A DNA stretch of 64,000 nt from Macrotis lagotis (GCF_037893015.1 NC_133665.1:19443207-19507206); one strand, 5' to 3'; counted from the first letter of the stretch, positions 32,565 through 44,350 are shown. The notes: generated from the sequence alone by a model not told the origin. A program made the numbers and translations.

Positions 32565-32730
32565 TCTTACCTATTAAATGAATTGTAAGTTCCTTGAAGA
32601 CAGGAGCTCTCTCTCTCTCTCTCTCTCTCTCCCTCCCCCCTTTTGGCTTGTATTTGTATTTTCAGAGTTTAGCCCAGTGTCTGCTACTTACAAACAAATG
32701 TGCTTGTTGACTGACTGACTAACCACTTCC
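32565..32730 (+). mobile_element. L2-type 3' end with (TC)n
   Basis: 'gaattgtaagttccttgaagacaggagc', a (TC)n at 32609-32630, then 'cagagtttagcccagtgtctgctacttacaaacaaatgtgcttgttgactgactgac'. Confidence 0.6.
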
Positions 32731-32815
32731 AATGTACATGAATCCTGGCAAATGGCTATCATTTTTCCAGGAACCCTAAGCATTTATTAAGAACCTACTC
32801 TATAACAGGCAGTAA

Positions 32816-33099
<284 letters not shown>

Positions 33100-33146
33100 A
33101 GAGAAAGCTGTGCAAGAAACTCAGCAAGCAGAAATGGTATGAATGA

Positions 33147-33179
33147 TATATAAATATATATATATCATCATATATCTTG

Positions 33180-33206
<27 letters not shown>
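33147..33206. repeat. (TA)n with palindromic interruption
   Basis: Alternating TA/TATC sequence 57 bases into the intron, able to fold on itself. Confidence 0.9.
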
Positions 33207-33211
<5 letters not shown>

Positions 33212-33730
33212 CAAGAGAGATGGAGAGATGGTGATGATGGCCACATATTTAATACTTAGTGGTTTGAATTTCTTTGAAAATGAAGAGGGCAGGCAGATTG
33301 TATGCTCAGCAGTACATAAGATTGATGGATGGGCTTTCCAGGGAAATTGCCATTTTTCATTTGGGACCTGGCAGGGCAAATAGCAAGCTGGCAAAGCCAA
33401 TGTAGGTCATGCACAGTAGTGCTCTCTCCTTAAGATCACTTTATCCTAAAACCTTGTAGGGAGAAAAACAAAACAAAACAAAAAACCCAAACACTGCATT
33501 TTTTTTTCCACATGAGGGGAAAAGTTTTTAATTGTGTTCCAAAGGACTAAAGGAAAAATTTTCATGCCTGTTACAAGCAAGGGAAATTTGCATAATTTTT
33601 TTTTTGCCTTCTCTGATAGGTATAAAAGGAAAAAGTAACTACAGATAAGTCCCTATGGATTAAGTATACATATGCACCTTGTCTATCTGTATATTTATTT
33701 GTCTTCCTGTCTTTTTGACTCTGCCTTCTG
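33207..33730. other. Intron sequence, nothing recognised
   Basis: A small (AAAAC)n near 33465-33485 only. Confidence 0.45.
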
Positions 33731-33850
33731 TCTTTTTTTTTTTTTTTTTTTTTGGTGAGGCAATAGGGTAAAGTGACCTGCCCCAGGTCATAATTGTATC
33801 AAGTGTCTGAGGCTGGATTTAAACTCAGATCCTCCTGACTCCAGAGTCAC
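33731..33850 (-). mobile_element. SINE fragment (marsupial tRNA-head type)
   Basis: Long T run, then 'ggtgaggcaatagggtaaagtgacctgccccaggtcata', 'aagtgtctgaggctggatttaaactcagatcctcctgactcc'. The 5' end is missing. Confidence 0.75.
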
Positions 33851-34008
33851 CTCTCTGTCTGTCTCTGCTTGCCTGCCTACTGGTCTTTCTGTCTGCCTGC
33901 CTGCTTTTCTATCTAGTTTTCTATTTTTTCTTCTGTCTTTCTAGCTGTCATTTATGGGTCTGTCTCTATCAATCTATCTGTCTATCTATCTCTATATATA
34001 TTCAGAAC
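33851..34008. repeat. Degenerate (TCTG/CCTG)n and (TCTA)n
   Basis: Tetranucleotide-rich pyrimidine sequence, possibly an expanded SINE border. (TCTA) units at 33970-34000. Confidence 0.8.
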
Positions 34009-34033
34009 CTCTTCAAAAGTCCTCCTCTGATGC

Positions 34034-34322
34034 CATATCATTCAATACTTGAAGCAGCCCTGTTTTAGAGATTTACATTTTAGAGATTAGGAAATTGAGG
34101 CAGACAGAAGTTGTGATTTGTCCAGTGTCTGGGGCTGGATTTGAACTCAGGTTTTCCTGTCTGCAGGTCTTTTCCCCAAGAATACCTTCCTTATTAATAA
34201 GCAATCTAGATTTCCAATTGATAATTTAATCCAACAACCATTATTGTTGTAATTGTAATATGTCAGGTTCACCTGAGAAATAGCTTCTCAAAGATTCCCC
34301 TCTTACATCTTGGCCACTTCAT
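34034..34322 (+). repeat. Local duplication X, copy 1
   Basis: About 285 bases that recur at 36275-36557 with roughly 85% identity by eye. The left half is reverse-MIR sequence; the right half ('caatctagatttccaattga', 'agcttctcaaagattcccctcttac') belongs to no repeat I know. Confidence 0.75.
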
Positions 34323-34812
34323 GCAGATGATCTAGGAAGACTTGGAGGAATTGTAACCTGGGTCAATAGAAGGAATTCTCACATAGAATTGCAATGCCTT
34401 GAAGTATTGGAGTACAGGGATTTCAAACAGAGAAATGAGACATACTGTTTATACTAAGTCTCTAGAGGCAGAGGCAGCAGAAGATGGCAGTAATAGAAAT
34501 GCTAAAGGCTCCCACCCAATCAACCCTGTTGATAATAAGCAGAATGCTAGTGGTTGTGATAGTACTTACTGCTACCTTAGCCTATGGAGACCTTAGTGAG
34601 TCAGATGAATGTGTCATGGTTGAGGATGTTCTCTGACTCCAAGCTCTAAGAATTAATTCAGCGACATGATAGGGACTCTCATGCCTCCTGCTCCCCACAT
34701 GTCCTTAGAATTATACTCCCAGAGATCTCTTTTCCCTTCCTACTCTTTCTTCCTCTTTGTTAGCTTTGGTCTTCCTAGCTTGGGAACAACATCAAAGCCA
34801 GTCCTAGTCATT
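34323..34812. other. Intron sequence, nothing recognised
   Basis: No repeat or coding call. Confidence 0.45.
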
Positions 34813-34937
34813 CCTTATAGACTCCCCAGCTTCCTTTAAGAGAACAACTCAGGTACCTTTTTTTAAAATTGTTTTTTTTTAACCCATTCATTTGTTTATT
34901 ATAGCATCCCCTTAGCATTCCAATGTTGAGGCTAAGG
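34813..34937 (+). repeat. Local duplication Y, copy 1
   Basis: L2-like 'cttcctttaagagaacaactcaggtacc', T run, 'tttgtttattatagcatcc', 'ttgaggctaagg'. Matches copy 2 at 35542-35660. Confidence 0.6.
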
Positions 34938-35279
34938 AGGATATAGATATTGTCTTTGCCTTCTTCACCTGGATTTTAAGACAGAGTAAATAAGTTGGGT
35001 CACGGATAGGTGTTGTTTCTAGTGTTATGTGTATCACTTTGCCCAGTGACTTATGATAAATAGGGAGAGGACACTGAAAGGGTCTTGCTGGGCTAGGCTT
35101 TGGTTTTGGGACCTCTCTGTAGTATGTCTCTATTGGACAAATTCCCTCAGGTCATAGTGATAAGGCTCCTATCCAGACAATAACACACCTGAAGTAGTCA
35201 CCATAGACCAAGTTCTTACTTCAGTAAATGGCAGTAAATGCAGCAAGTGTGTCCCCTTAGTTACATATATTTTCTTAAA
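34938..35279. other. Intron sequence, nothing recognised
   Basis: No repeat or coding call. Confidence 0.45.
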
Positions 35280-36175
35280 ACACAAATATGATATCAACTC
35301 TCTACTCAAAAATTCTTAATGGTTTCCTATTGCCTCTAGGATAAAATATAAAATTCTCAGACTTGCATTAAATCCCTCCCATAACCTGGTTCCCAACTGC
35401 CTCTCCATTTCTAATTCATACTCATCTCCGTCATATACTGAATCAATCCAGTCACTCGCCCCAGCACAGAACATTTTTTCTACCTTATTCCCCACCCTCA
35501 CCACATGTTTGGAATGCATTCATACCTCACCCCCTCATCCCCCCTTATAGAATCCCAACCTTCTTTCAAGAGCACAACTTGGGTACAGTTTTTTTCTTTT
35601 CTTTTAACCATGCAACTGTTTATTATAGAAATTCCTAGTATTGCAGGGTTGAGGTCAGCCAGAGGCAGGGGGAATCTACCTCAGGGGGCCATTTGTACTC
35701 CTACTTCCAAAAAAAGAAAACTTATCCTTCCCTCCCCAGGGGAGAGAAGACAGGCACAACGATAGACAGTAGAAAGGGTCAATAACATGTCTTTATGCAG
35801 GTTGAGGAGAAGGCAAAAAATTGGAGAGTCCCCCTATAAATTGTTCATCTCCTTGGAGGAAAAGAGGAACTGGGGGACAATACTCAATCAATGCAATCAT
35901 TGGAACAATGTGCAGTCTTTATCCTGTGTGAGAGGAAAGGAATGGCCCTGGACTCCTTTTGCTCTTCTCCTGTATCAAACCTTTCCTAATCCCCATTGGA
36001 ATGCATTTTACTTCTTGAAATTCTTTTGAATTCCTTTGCATTTACTTCTGTATGAACATATATTCTTCCAATTGAATTGTAAGCTCTTTAACACAGGGAT
36101 TATTTCATGGTTGTTTTTGTTATCTGCATTGCCTAGCATATATTGGGCACTTAAAGTTTGCTGAATTGAATCACA
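35280..36175 (+). mobile_element. L2 3' region with an internal insertion; includes duplication Y copy 2
   Basis: L2 arms: 35290-35585 ('ggtttcctattgcctctaggataaaatataaaattctcag', 'tccctcccataacctggttcccaactgcctctcc') and 35960-36175 ('aaacctttcctaatcccc', 'gaattgtaagctctttaacacaggg'). Between them about 360 bases start with a T run and 'actgtttattatag', which reads on - as an AATAAA plus A tail, suggesting an unidentified reverse retroelement. Y copy 2 is 35542-35660. Confidence 0.65.
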
Positions 36176-36214
36176 TGCATGAATGATTCCAGGTACGAAT
36201 CTCACATGTTTAAT

Positions 36215-36420
36215 AAAAATAATATCTAGTATTTATATAAGTATGTTAATGTTTGCAAAGCATTTTACAAAGATTGTCTCATTCAATCCTCAAAGCAAGC
36301 CTGTTTTAGAGATTTAGATTTTAGAGATTAGGAAACTGAGACAGACAGAAGTTAAGTTATTTTCCCAGTGTCTGGGGCTAGATTTGAACTCAGGTCTTCC
36401 TGACTAACAGGACTTTTCCC
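36215..36420 (-). mobile_element. MIR relic
   Basis: 'tatttatataagtatgttaatgtttgcaaagcattttacaaagattgtctcattcaatcctcaaagcaagcctgtttta', 'ggaaactgagacagacag'. Reverse MIR/CORE-SINE; its right half is part of duplication X. Confidence 0.65.
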
Positions 36421-36557
36421 ACCAAGAATGCCTTTCTTATGAATAAACAATCTAGATTTCCAATTGACAATTCAATCCAACTATTGTTATAGTAAGTGTT
36501 ATGTGTCAGGTTAATTGAGAGACAGCTTCTCAAAGATTCCCCTCTTACAGCTTGACC
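36275..36557 (+). repeat. Local duplication X, copy 2
   Basis: Partner of 34034-34322, same orientation, about 2.2 kb away. Confidence 0.75.
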
Positions 36558-37327
36558 ATTTTATAAAATTCATTTGACTGCCCTCAGCAAGCTAATAAAC
36601 CTTTTAGCAATCTGAATTTCCTTTGTTCCAGGGAAAAATGACTAGGAGATCAAAATTTAGAGCTTTTTTTCTTCTTGCTTCTATGTACTGTTTCTATGGA
36701 CTTAGTCCTCTCTCTAGTGCTTCCCAACTTCAGGGATGAACTTTACTGATAAAGTCAATAGCTTCAGACTCATTTTCTTGCCCTTAATTCCAATGCTGAA
36801 TCACATCATTAATTTTTAATAACTCCATTTGCCAGCTCCTGGATGCGTGCCTTTGCTTCTTTGAGTCACATGGACCCTACACATCCTGCTGTTTATCTTG
36901 GTTTCAGATAATTAAATATCTGCATCCATGAAAGGATGAGGAGAAAATTTGTTTTATCTTCATTTTACACCCGTTTGCCAAATTTTAATAAAAGAGTATA
37001 TAGGACGGTGTCTCAAAGCTTGCTTTGGGCAGTAGCAGGTTTTAATCAGCAACAGCCAGAACTCTTACAATGAAGAAAGCATTAGAATGAAAAGAAGCAC
37101 ATTAGAAACTGGGGAGATCACTGCCGAGGAAGTTGAGTTCAGATATATTATCTTCCTTTGCTTAATAGCAAAAACACATCCTCTGGATCATTAGCTAATG
37201 TTCACTTTCCCCCATATTTGGCCAAAAGGTGAGAGAAAAGGCTTCTGAGGGTAGGGCTAGAAGACTGAGATGAATCACAGCTGATTGTCCTGACTTTAAC
37301 ATCAGGAATAGGTTAGTGACTGTCTTC
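36558..37327. other. Intron sequence, nothing recognised
   Basis: No repeat or coding call. Confidence 0.45.
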
Positions 37328-37562
37328 GTTCAGTTGTTTCAGTTGTGTCTGATTCTTCATGTTCCATTTGAGGTTTTCATAACAAAGGTACTGGAGTGGT
37401 TTTCCATTTCCATCTTCAGTGCATTTTACAGATGAGGAAATTGAGGCAAACGTGGTTAAGTGACTTGCCCAGAGTCACCTGGCTAATAAGTGTCTGAGGC
37501 TGGATTTGAACTCAGGTCTGACTTCAGGCCTGGTACTTGAACCATTGAGCCACCTAGCAGCC
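37328..37562 (-). mobile_element. Mon1-like SINE
   Basis: Full-length reverse copy: 'cagttgtgtctgattcttcatg', 'ggttttcataacaaaggtactggagtgg', 'agtgacttgcccagagtcacctggc', 'ccacctagcagcc'. Confidence 0.85.
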
Positions 37563-37589
37563 AGGATAAGGATTAGCCCTGTGTGATTT

Positions 37590-37955
37590 TATTGGTAGAG
37601 GGAGAACAAAGATGAAGAAACTCTCTCTACCCATTTAGATTGGCACCTTCTATGCAATTTCTAATCTTAGTTGCCCTAGAACAGGTTAAATGATTTGCCC
37701 AGGGTCACAAAGTCAGTGTATGTGAGAGACAGGACAGGAATAGTTTTGTAGACTTCAAGGCCTCAGCACTTATCCTGAGTATGCATCAGTATTCTCATCT
37801 ATAAAATGAGCATAATAATAGCATCTACCAATTGTGTCTAACTTTGAGAGCCTATTTGAGGTTTTCTTGGCAAAGAGAGTGGAGTGGTTTGCCATTTCCT
37901 TCTCCAGATCATTTTACAGATGATGAAACTGAGGCAAATGGGGTTAAGTTGCTGC
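37590..37955 (-). mobile_element. MIR-like relics and a truncated Mon1-like SINE
   Basis: 37660-37770 carries 'aggttaaatgatttgcccagggtcacaaagtcag'. 37829-37954 is a Mon1 3' half in reverse ('attgtgtctaactttgagagcc', 'agtggagtggtttgccatttccttctcc'). Confidence 0.65.
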
Positions 37956-38044
37956 AGTTAAATATACATATGCAAACCTATATATTCAGAATAAATATAA
38001 AGCATATAGAAATATGATATATACATATTAGCATACATTTATTG

Positions 38045-38145
38045 TCTTACTGTTGAGATATAAATTCCTTGTATACAGATTGTTTCATTCTTTGTACTTT
38101 TACCAACCAGGACATGGTTGGCACTTAAATATTTATTGTTGATAG
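38045..38145 (+). mobile_element. L2-type 3' end
   Basis: 'gagatataaattccttgtatacagattgtttc', 'ggttggcacttaaatatttattgttga'. Confidence 0.5.
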
Positions 38146-38399
38146 AAGCATCATGAAAATCCAGAGAGTTTTCAGAAGAAATTGACAGTCAATAGAATGA
38201 GCACTGAGAAAAGGCCATTGATGGTAGTAATGAAGATATTGTGGGTAAGCTTGAAGAGTAATTTCTGCATAGTGGGGCTGGAAAGCATATTACAAAGAGA
38301 TTAGGAGTGAGAGATTACCTGTTTTGAAAGGACAGCTAGAGAGCCCCAAGTCTGCTCATATCAGCATGGAATCATGGATTCTTTGGTCCAGAATTGAAC

Positions 38400-38570
38400 C
38401 TTAGAGGGGAGACTGTATAGGGTAGCAGAAAGAGTCTAAAAATTGAAGATAGGAAACTTGTACCAAAAATGTATTAGTTATATGAACTTGGGCAACTCAA
38501 CCCCAGAGAGCATTTTATACTCTAGTTTCCTTATTTTATACTACCTTCTTCAAGGTTGTTATGAGGAAGC
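38400..38570 (+). mobile_element. MIR-like relic
   Basis: 'gggtagcagaaagagtctaaaaattgaagatagg', 'ttatatgaacttgggcaactcaac', 'aaggttgttatgagg'. Confidence 0.45.
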
Positions 38571-38761
38571 TAAAGAAACAGGAGCTCTTAAGCCAGCCCT
38601 CTATCCTTGCATGAATCATGTCCTGATGGTGTGTGGGATTAGGGCTTAAATCGACTGGGATTTCAGAGTAGATTATGTGTGTTGAATTCAGTACCTTTTT
38701 TCAAAAGTCTTAAATGAGTTCATAAGCTATGGAAAGCTGAAGATCAGAAATAAAAACAATT

Positions 38762-39345
38762 AACCAGTAAGCATTTATTAAGTTCTTTTTGCATGCCAGA
38801 CACTGTGCTAGGAGTTGCCCAAAGATACAAAGAACATTAAGCCAATAAATTATTCAGTATCTATGTACAAGGCACAATGGAAATAAAAAAAGGCAAAAAC
38901 CAGTTCCTTCGCCCAAGGAACTCATATTCTAATGGAACAAACATAGACCTTGTCTTTAAGAGACTTACATTCTAATGGGAAAGATAATAATTTATAAAAT
39001 AGATTCATAAAATATTTATGAAATAGATAAAATATAACCCTAGAAAGGAAATCTCCAGTAATCAGGGATATTGGGAAAGACCTTTTGCAAAACTAGGGCC
39101 TTTGAGCTGACACTTGAAGGAAATCAGGATTCTAAAGAGGCAACAGAGATGAGGAGGGAAAGCATTGTAGGTATAGGGGGGCAGCCAATTCAAAAGCATA
39201 AAGGGAGAGGGAGAGTCATGTACAGGAACAGTAATCAAGCAAGTAAGGCTGGATCATAGAATAAATGAAGGGATGTAAGAGTAATAAACTAGAGAGGTTG
39301 AAAGGGAAAAGGTTATAAAGAGTTTTAAATGCCAAACAAAAAACT
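38762..39345 (+). repeat. Old interspersed repeat ('gccagacactgtgctagg...taaatgccaaac' family)
   Basis: 'aagcatttattaagttctttttgcatgccagacactgtgctagg', 'caaggaactcatattctaatgg', 'gagctgacacttgaagg', 'gagtcatgtacaggaacagtaatcaagcaagtaagg', 'gttttaaatgccaaac'. The same order occurs at 47283-47900 and partly at 55690-56050. Family not named. Confidence 0.6.
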
Positions 39346-39349
39346 ATAC

Positions 39350-39990
39350 ATAAAAATTAAAACATTAAAAACCCAAGGGAAGATAGGGTCCCACCCCCCT
39401 CCTCCCAGTCCTCTCTCTGGGAGATTGCCTGGAAATATCCCTTCTTTCTGTATACCTTGGCCAGCTGGAGCCATGTGCATGGGAGTATGCTAGGATGGGT
39501 TGACACACCAATGTGATCCCTGACTAAAAAATTCAGCCCCCTCCACCTCCAGGGAACCTTTACATTTTTACATGTTCTTAATTTGAATTTTTCTTTTTCC
39601 CTCTAACAAGTTGAAGTCTGGAGAAAAATCTTCAAGTCAAGGGCAAATCGAAACGTGTACATTTATGTAACTCGACACATCTTGGTCACATTCTGAAGTT
39701 TCACTGTCACCCCAGTTGCACTCTGGGTTTTAAATAGAACCCCCCCCAAGTGCAAATCCTCTAAGCCCAAGTCACTGTCCTCCAATTATTGTACACATAA
39801 GGTGCTTAATTGAAGAGGCTGTAAAAGCAATTTGTCATAGCATCTGATTTACAAGGATTTGATGGAGAGAGAAAATAAAGGTGAGAGGAGAGATAATGGT
39901 CTCAGAAAGGACTCAAGTTAGGTTTCTGATGAGCACAAGGCTGAATTTCTGAAAGCTCTGTGTAGGGGGTACGTCATATATATAGGATGG
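39350..39990. other. Repeat-free block, candidate conserved non-coding sequence
   Basis: No repeat recognised. 39600-39860 is base-balanced, with scattered CpG and AT-homeobox-like words (ccaattattgtaca, gcttaattgaag). Not coding in any frame. Confidence 0.35.
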
Positions 39991-40009
39991 TTTGAGTTAA
40001 AAGTGGAGT

Positions 40010-41529
40010 TTTGGGGAAAATTGGAAGTTAGTCTTGAAGAAACTTGGATTAGACCAATACCTAACACCCTACACCAAGATAAGATCAAAATGGATACAGG
40101 ATTTCACAGAACTCCTCCTATTTTTTTTTTTTATGTTTTTGCAAGGCAAATGGGGTTAAGTGGCTTGTCCAAGGCCACACAGCTAGGTAATTATTAAGTG
40201 TCTGAGGGCAGATTTGAACTCAGGTACTCCTGACTCTAGGGTCAGTGCTGTATCCACTGCACCACCTAGTCGCCCCCTGGATACAGGATTTAGACAGAAA
40301 AAACAATGTTATAAGCAAACTAGACGATCAAGGCATAGTTTACCTGTCAGATCTATGGAAAGGGAAGCAGTTTATGACCAAGGAAGAGATGGAGAATGTC
40401 ATTAAAAAGCTTTTGCACAGACAAAACCACAGTAACCAAGGTCAAAAGAAATGTAGTAAATTGGGAAACAATTTTTACAACTAGTATTTCTGACAAAGGA
40501 CTCATTTATAAAATATACAGAAAACTAAGTCAAATTTAAAAAAAACAAGCCATTCCCCATTTCACAAATGGTCAAAGGATATGCAAAGGCAATTTACAGA
40601 TGAGGAAATCAAAGTGATCCATAGTCATATGAAAAATTACTGTAAATTAATACTTATTAGAGAAATGCAAATTAAAGCATCTCTGAGGTACCACCTCACA
40701 CCTCTTAGACTGGCCAATATGACCAGAAAGGACAATGATCAGTGTTGGAAGGGATGTGGGAAATCTGGGACACTATTACACTGTTGGTGGAACTGTGAAC
40801 TCATCCAACCTTTCTGGAGATCAATTTGGAATTATGCCCAAAGGGCAACAAAAAAATGTGCATACCCTTGATCCAACAATACCACTACTGGGTCTATACC
40901 CTGAAGAGATGATGGAAAAGGGTAAAAACACCACTTATACAAAAATACACAGCCCTGTTTGTGGTGGTAAAGATTTGGAAATTAAGTGAATATCCTTTGA
41001 TTGGAGAATGGCTTAACAAACTGTGGTATAAGTTTGTCATGGAACACCATTGTTCTCTTAGAAAGAAGGGGGATGGGAATTCAGGGAAGTCTGGAAGGAT
41101 TTGCATGAACTGATGCTGAGTGAGATGAGCAGAACCAGAAAAACACATCCTAACAGCAACATGGGGGCGATGATCAACCTTGATGGACTCTCTCTTTCCA
41201 TCAGTGCAACAATCAGGGACAATTTTGAGCTATCTGTGATGGAGATTACCATCTATATTCAGAGAAAGAATTGTGGAGTTTGAACAAAGATCAAAGACTA
41301 TTACCTTCAGTTTTTTAAAAAAAACCCATTGTCTTATTATGTAATTTTGTTATCTCTTATACTTTATTTTTCTTCCTTAAGGATATGATTTCTCTTTCAT
41401 CACATTCAACTTAGATCAATGTATACCATGGAAACAAGACTGCCTTCTGTAGGGGTTGGGGGGAAGGAAGCAAGAATGGGGGGAAATTTTAAACTCAAAA
41501 TAAATAAGATCTTTCTTTACAAAAAAAAA
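40010..41529 (+). pseudogene. L1 ORF2 C-terminal third and 3'UTR
   Basis: Reads as the end of ORF2p with stops and frameshifts: [18 protein letters not shown] (about 40040-40104), then after a SINE, NNVISKLDDQGIVYLSDLWK; later HMKNYCK, IREMQIKASLRYHLTPLRLA, WKGCGKSGTLLHCWW; and near 41100 LHELMLSEMSRTRKT. 3'UTR follows to an A run at 41521-41529. The reverse transcriptase and endonuclease domains are missing. About 1.36 kb of L1 without the SINE. Confidence 0.88.
40091..40291 (-). mobile_element. W-type SINE with an extra 16-nt 3' trailer
   Basis: SINE 40121-40277 in reverse. Exact 14-base repeat tggatacaggattt at 40091-40104 and 40278-40291. On the tail side 16 bases (40105-40120) lie between the T run and the repeat and are not part of the interrupted L1, whose sequence resumes after the right repeat. 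Confidence 0.9.
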
Positions 41530-41530
41530 G

Positions 41531-41565
41531 AAAAGGAAAGGAAAGGAAAGGAAAAAAGTGGAGCT
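41531..41565. repeat. (GGAAA)n
   Basis: Pentamer run grown out of the L1 A tail. Confidence 0.85.
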
Positions 41566-43609
41566 GAGGAGAAAAGAAATTTATCTCCAAAGACAATTGC
41601 AAATTTCCAGCATGCAAAATGTCCCATCACCCTCCGAACCAGAATGGGAATTGTCTCTTAGTAAATGAGCTCATGTTCTAAAGGGATAATAATAATAACA
41701 ATAATAACTTCTATATATCACTACATACAAGATATATAAAGAGTAAATGGAAAATAATCCTTGAGTTAATGGCTGAAGATAAACAAGATTGAACCTAGAA
41801 AGGGAATTAGTAGATAACAGGTATAGAAGAGCTATTTCTTTTTTCAACCACAAAAGATATGCTTAAAACATAAAAGACTCATAAATGAGCAGTGACAAAT
41901 ACTTAAAACATGAAACAATAACACACCATTCCTTTTCTCAACTCTTGGGGAACTTGTAAGACTGTTAAACAGATTTCCGGTTGTCTTCAGATTGTTTTAT
42001 CTGAGTGGCAATCTCCTCAGGGTCCATATTTTCTGGTTTTCCAGGAATGCCTGGCTGATCCTCTTAGTGAAGGTCATCTCCTTTGAGAAGGGTGGATGTA
42101 TCTCCTTCTGGCAACCAGCACCCAGACCTCTTAAGGGACAACCTAGGCTAGAAATACCTGTCTCAAGATTTCTTTCAGCTCACCTGTTCTCAAGGAAAGA
42201 AATATAAAGTAGCAAAGTTAGCCTGGGGATTTGAGATCTAGCCTCAGGTTCATCTAAACAAGGACAGTCAAGTGCCATGTGCTAGAGATGGGGAAGATTA
42301 TTGTCCTCTTCCCCCACTCTTCCCCCTCCACTCTCACTTTCTAAGAAGTCCCATGGAGAGTTCAGAGAATCCAGAAAGCTTCAAAAGAGGGGTTCAAAAA
42401 AGTGAGGGCAGAAATTGTTTCCTCTTAAATCTTCTGAGAGATTGACTACTCCTGCTAAGTCACTAACTTAGGGCCATTTACAGATATGGTTGAAATGAGG
42501 GTATCCTGAGATCGAGGACTTGGAAACATAGAAGATAATCAGTTTTTCCTATCCATTTTAATTCCTTCATTGGCAGTCACTATCTCTTCCAGATGAGTGA
42601 GCACTGGTAACCCAAGTATTCCCACCAGGGAGGGGAAAAGGAAATTCACAAGAGACTTTTATGTCCAAAGGAGATTTATTAAAAGATATTCTTTATAACT
42701 GGTCACAGTTGACAGTGGGATATTGTGAGCCTCCAGTCTTCATCTCAATTGGACTGATATGATAGCTTCATATAATTTCCCAATTTCCTCTTTTAATATA
42801 GAAAACTATCATCTCTGATATGCATTAGAGATACTTTTTCCTTTCTAGAGGTTTTAAAATGATGTCTAGTAGAGGGGGTTGTAGAGACTCTTCCTTATGA
42901 TGCCACACATGATGGGGATACCTAGGCCAAGATGGACACTTAATCTATGGAATAATACATTAAGAAGAGGAAAATTTCCCAGTTTATTTGGGGAGAACAA
43001 AAAGAAAAAAGAAAAGAACAATTAATATATCAAATAGTGCAAATTATTTGGTAAGTGTCAGAAAAATGAAGGATCAAGGCTTCAGAAAGATATTCATGTT
43101 TTTTATCCTCCTGGGGATCCTATACAGCCAGTTCCCTAATACTGCAAAAAAAAAAAAAAAAAAAAAAAAAAGAATCCCCTTGAAGCAGTTGTATTATTTG
43201 AATTTGAACTGCTTATTTTCTTCAGGCTGGAACCAATGACCATATTTTATATAATTATAACTTCAAATAATTTGAATTAAACAACATAAGACCATTTCAG
43301 GGGATTCATTATTTGTTCTAATCAGGCCTAATTCTTTGTGAAATGGTAACTCAGAGATTCAAATTAATATCTCTCAAATAATCCCCAAAAGAGGATAAAG
43401 ATATTATTATAGTTATTTATAAATGTATTATATCTATTAATTTATCTGTAGCTTTCTGTATTTAGGATAAAGATCCTAAAAAGGGGATGAAATTTTATTA
43501 CTATAGCTGTTTATAAAATGTGTATGTGTTTGTGTGTGTGTGTGATATGAGAGAGAGAGAACCTTAAAAAGATACTAGAAATAACAGATGCCAAACATTA
43601 TGAAAAGCA
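41566..43609. other. Intron sequence, nothing recognised apart from simple repeats
   Basis: Short ATA units near 41687, A30 at 43144-43172, GT/GA tracts at 43530-43558. No coding or family call. Confidence 0.45.
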
Positions 43610-43795
43610 TTGCTGAATGCAGTAGATTGGGCATTGCATTTCAAATCAGTAAGATGTAACTTGGTTTAAATCCCAGCTCCTGCCTTTCACTCCTGCTGTG
43701 TGACCTTGGACAAGTCACTTAAACTCTCCGTTCCTCAGTTTCTTCATCTGTAAAGTGAGGTACATCTGCCTTACAACTCTAAATCTATGATCCCT
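43610..43795 (+). mobile_element. MIR-type SINE relic
   Basis: 'gtagattgggcattgcatttc', 'tgtgtgaccttggacaagtcacttaaactctccgttcctcagtttcttcatctgtaaagtgagg'. Confidence 0.65.
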
Positions 43796-43871
43796 AAGTT
43801 AAAGTTTTACTGGACCTGCTACTATCTCACTATCACAGTGTTCATTGATGAGGGCTCATGGAGAACCAGAC

Positions 43872-44123
43872 CACACATATACTTCTCAGCTACCACACTG
43901 CTTTTATAGTGGTAGGCATTTGTCAGTTGTATTATAGAAGGGATTCTTTTTTTTTTTTTTTTAGGCTTTTGCAAGGCAAATGGGGTTAAGTGGCTTGCCC
44001 AAGGCCACACAACTAGGTAATTATTAAGTATCTGAGACCGGATTTGAATCCTGGTACTCCTGACTCAAGGGCCGGTGCTCTATCCACTGCGCCACCTAGC
44101 CGCCCCCACATATATACTTCTCA
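43872..44123 (-). mobile_element. W-type SINE with a possible 58-nt 3' trailer
   Basis: SINE 43947-44106 in reverse. Repeats cacacatatacttctca (43872-43888) and cacatatatacttctca (44107-44123) match 16/17; the right one directly abuts the SINE 5' end. Between the left repeat and the T run lie 58 bases (43889-43946), including a ctaccac...gtggtag inverted repeat. Confidence 0.8.
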
Positions 44124-44350
44124 AGGGACCAGAGAATGGGCCCATAACTACCCAGAGCATCAATCTTTTGGTCCTGAATCAGAACAGATGCACATTTAGC
44201 TGGTCCCTGTAAAATAAAGCATATGCAAAGAATAAACATAGTACAGGTGGGAGAGCACAAGTGTCTGAGTAGGGGAGACCCTGAAAGGTTTCAGATCAAG
44301 TTGGCATTTAATCTAAGCCAGAAAGTACACTCTAGGACAGGCATTCTTTT

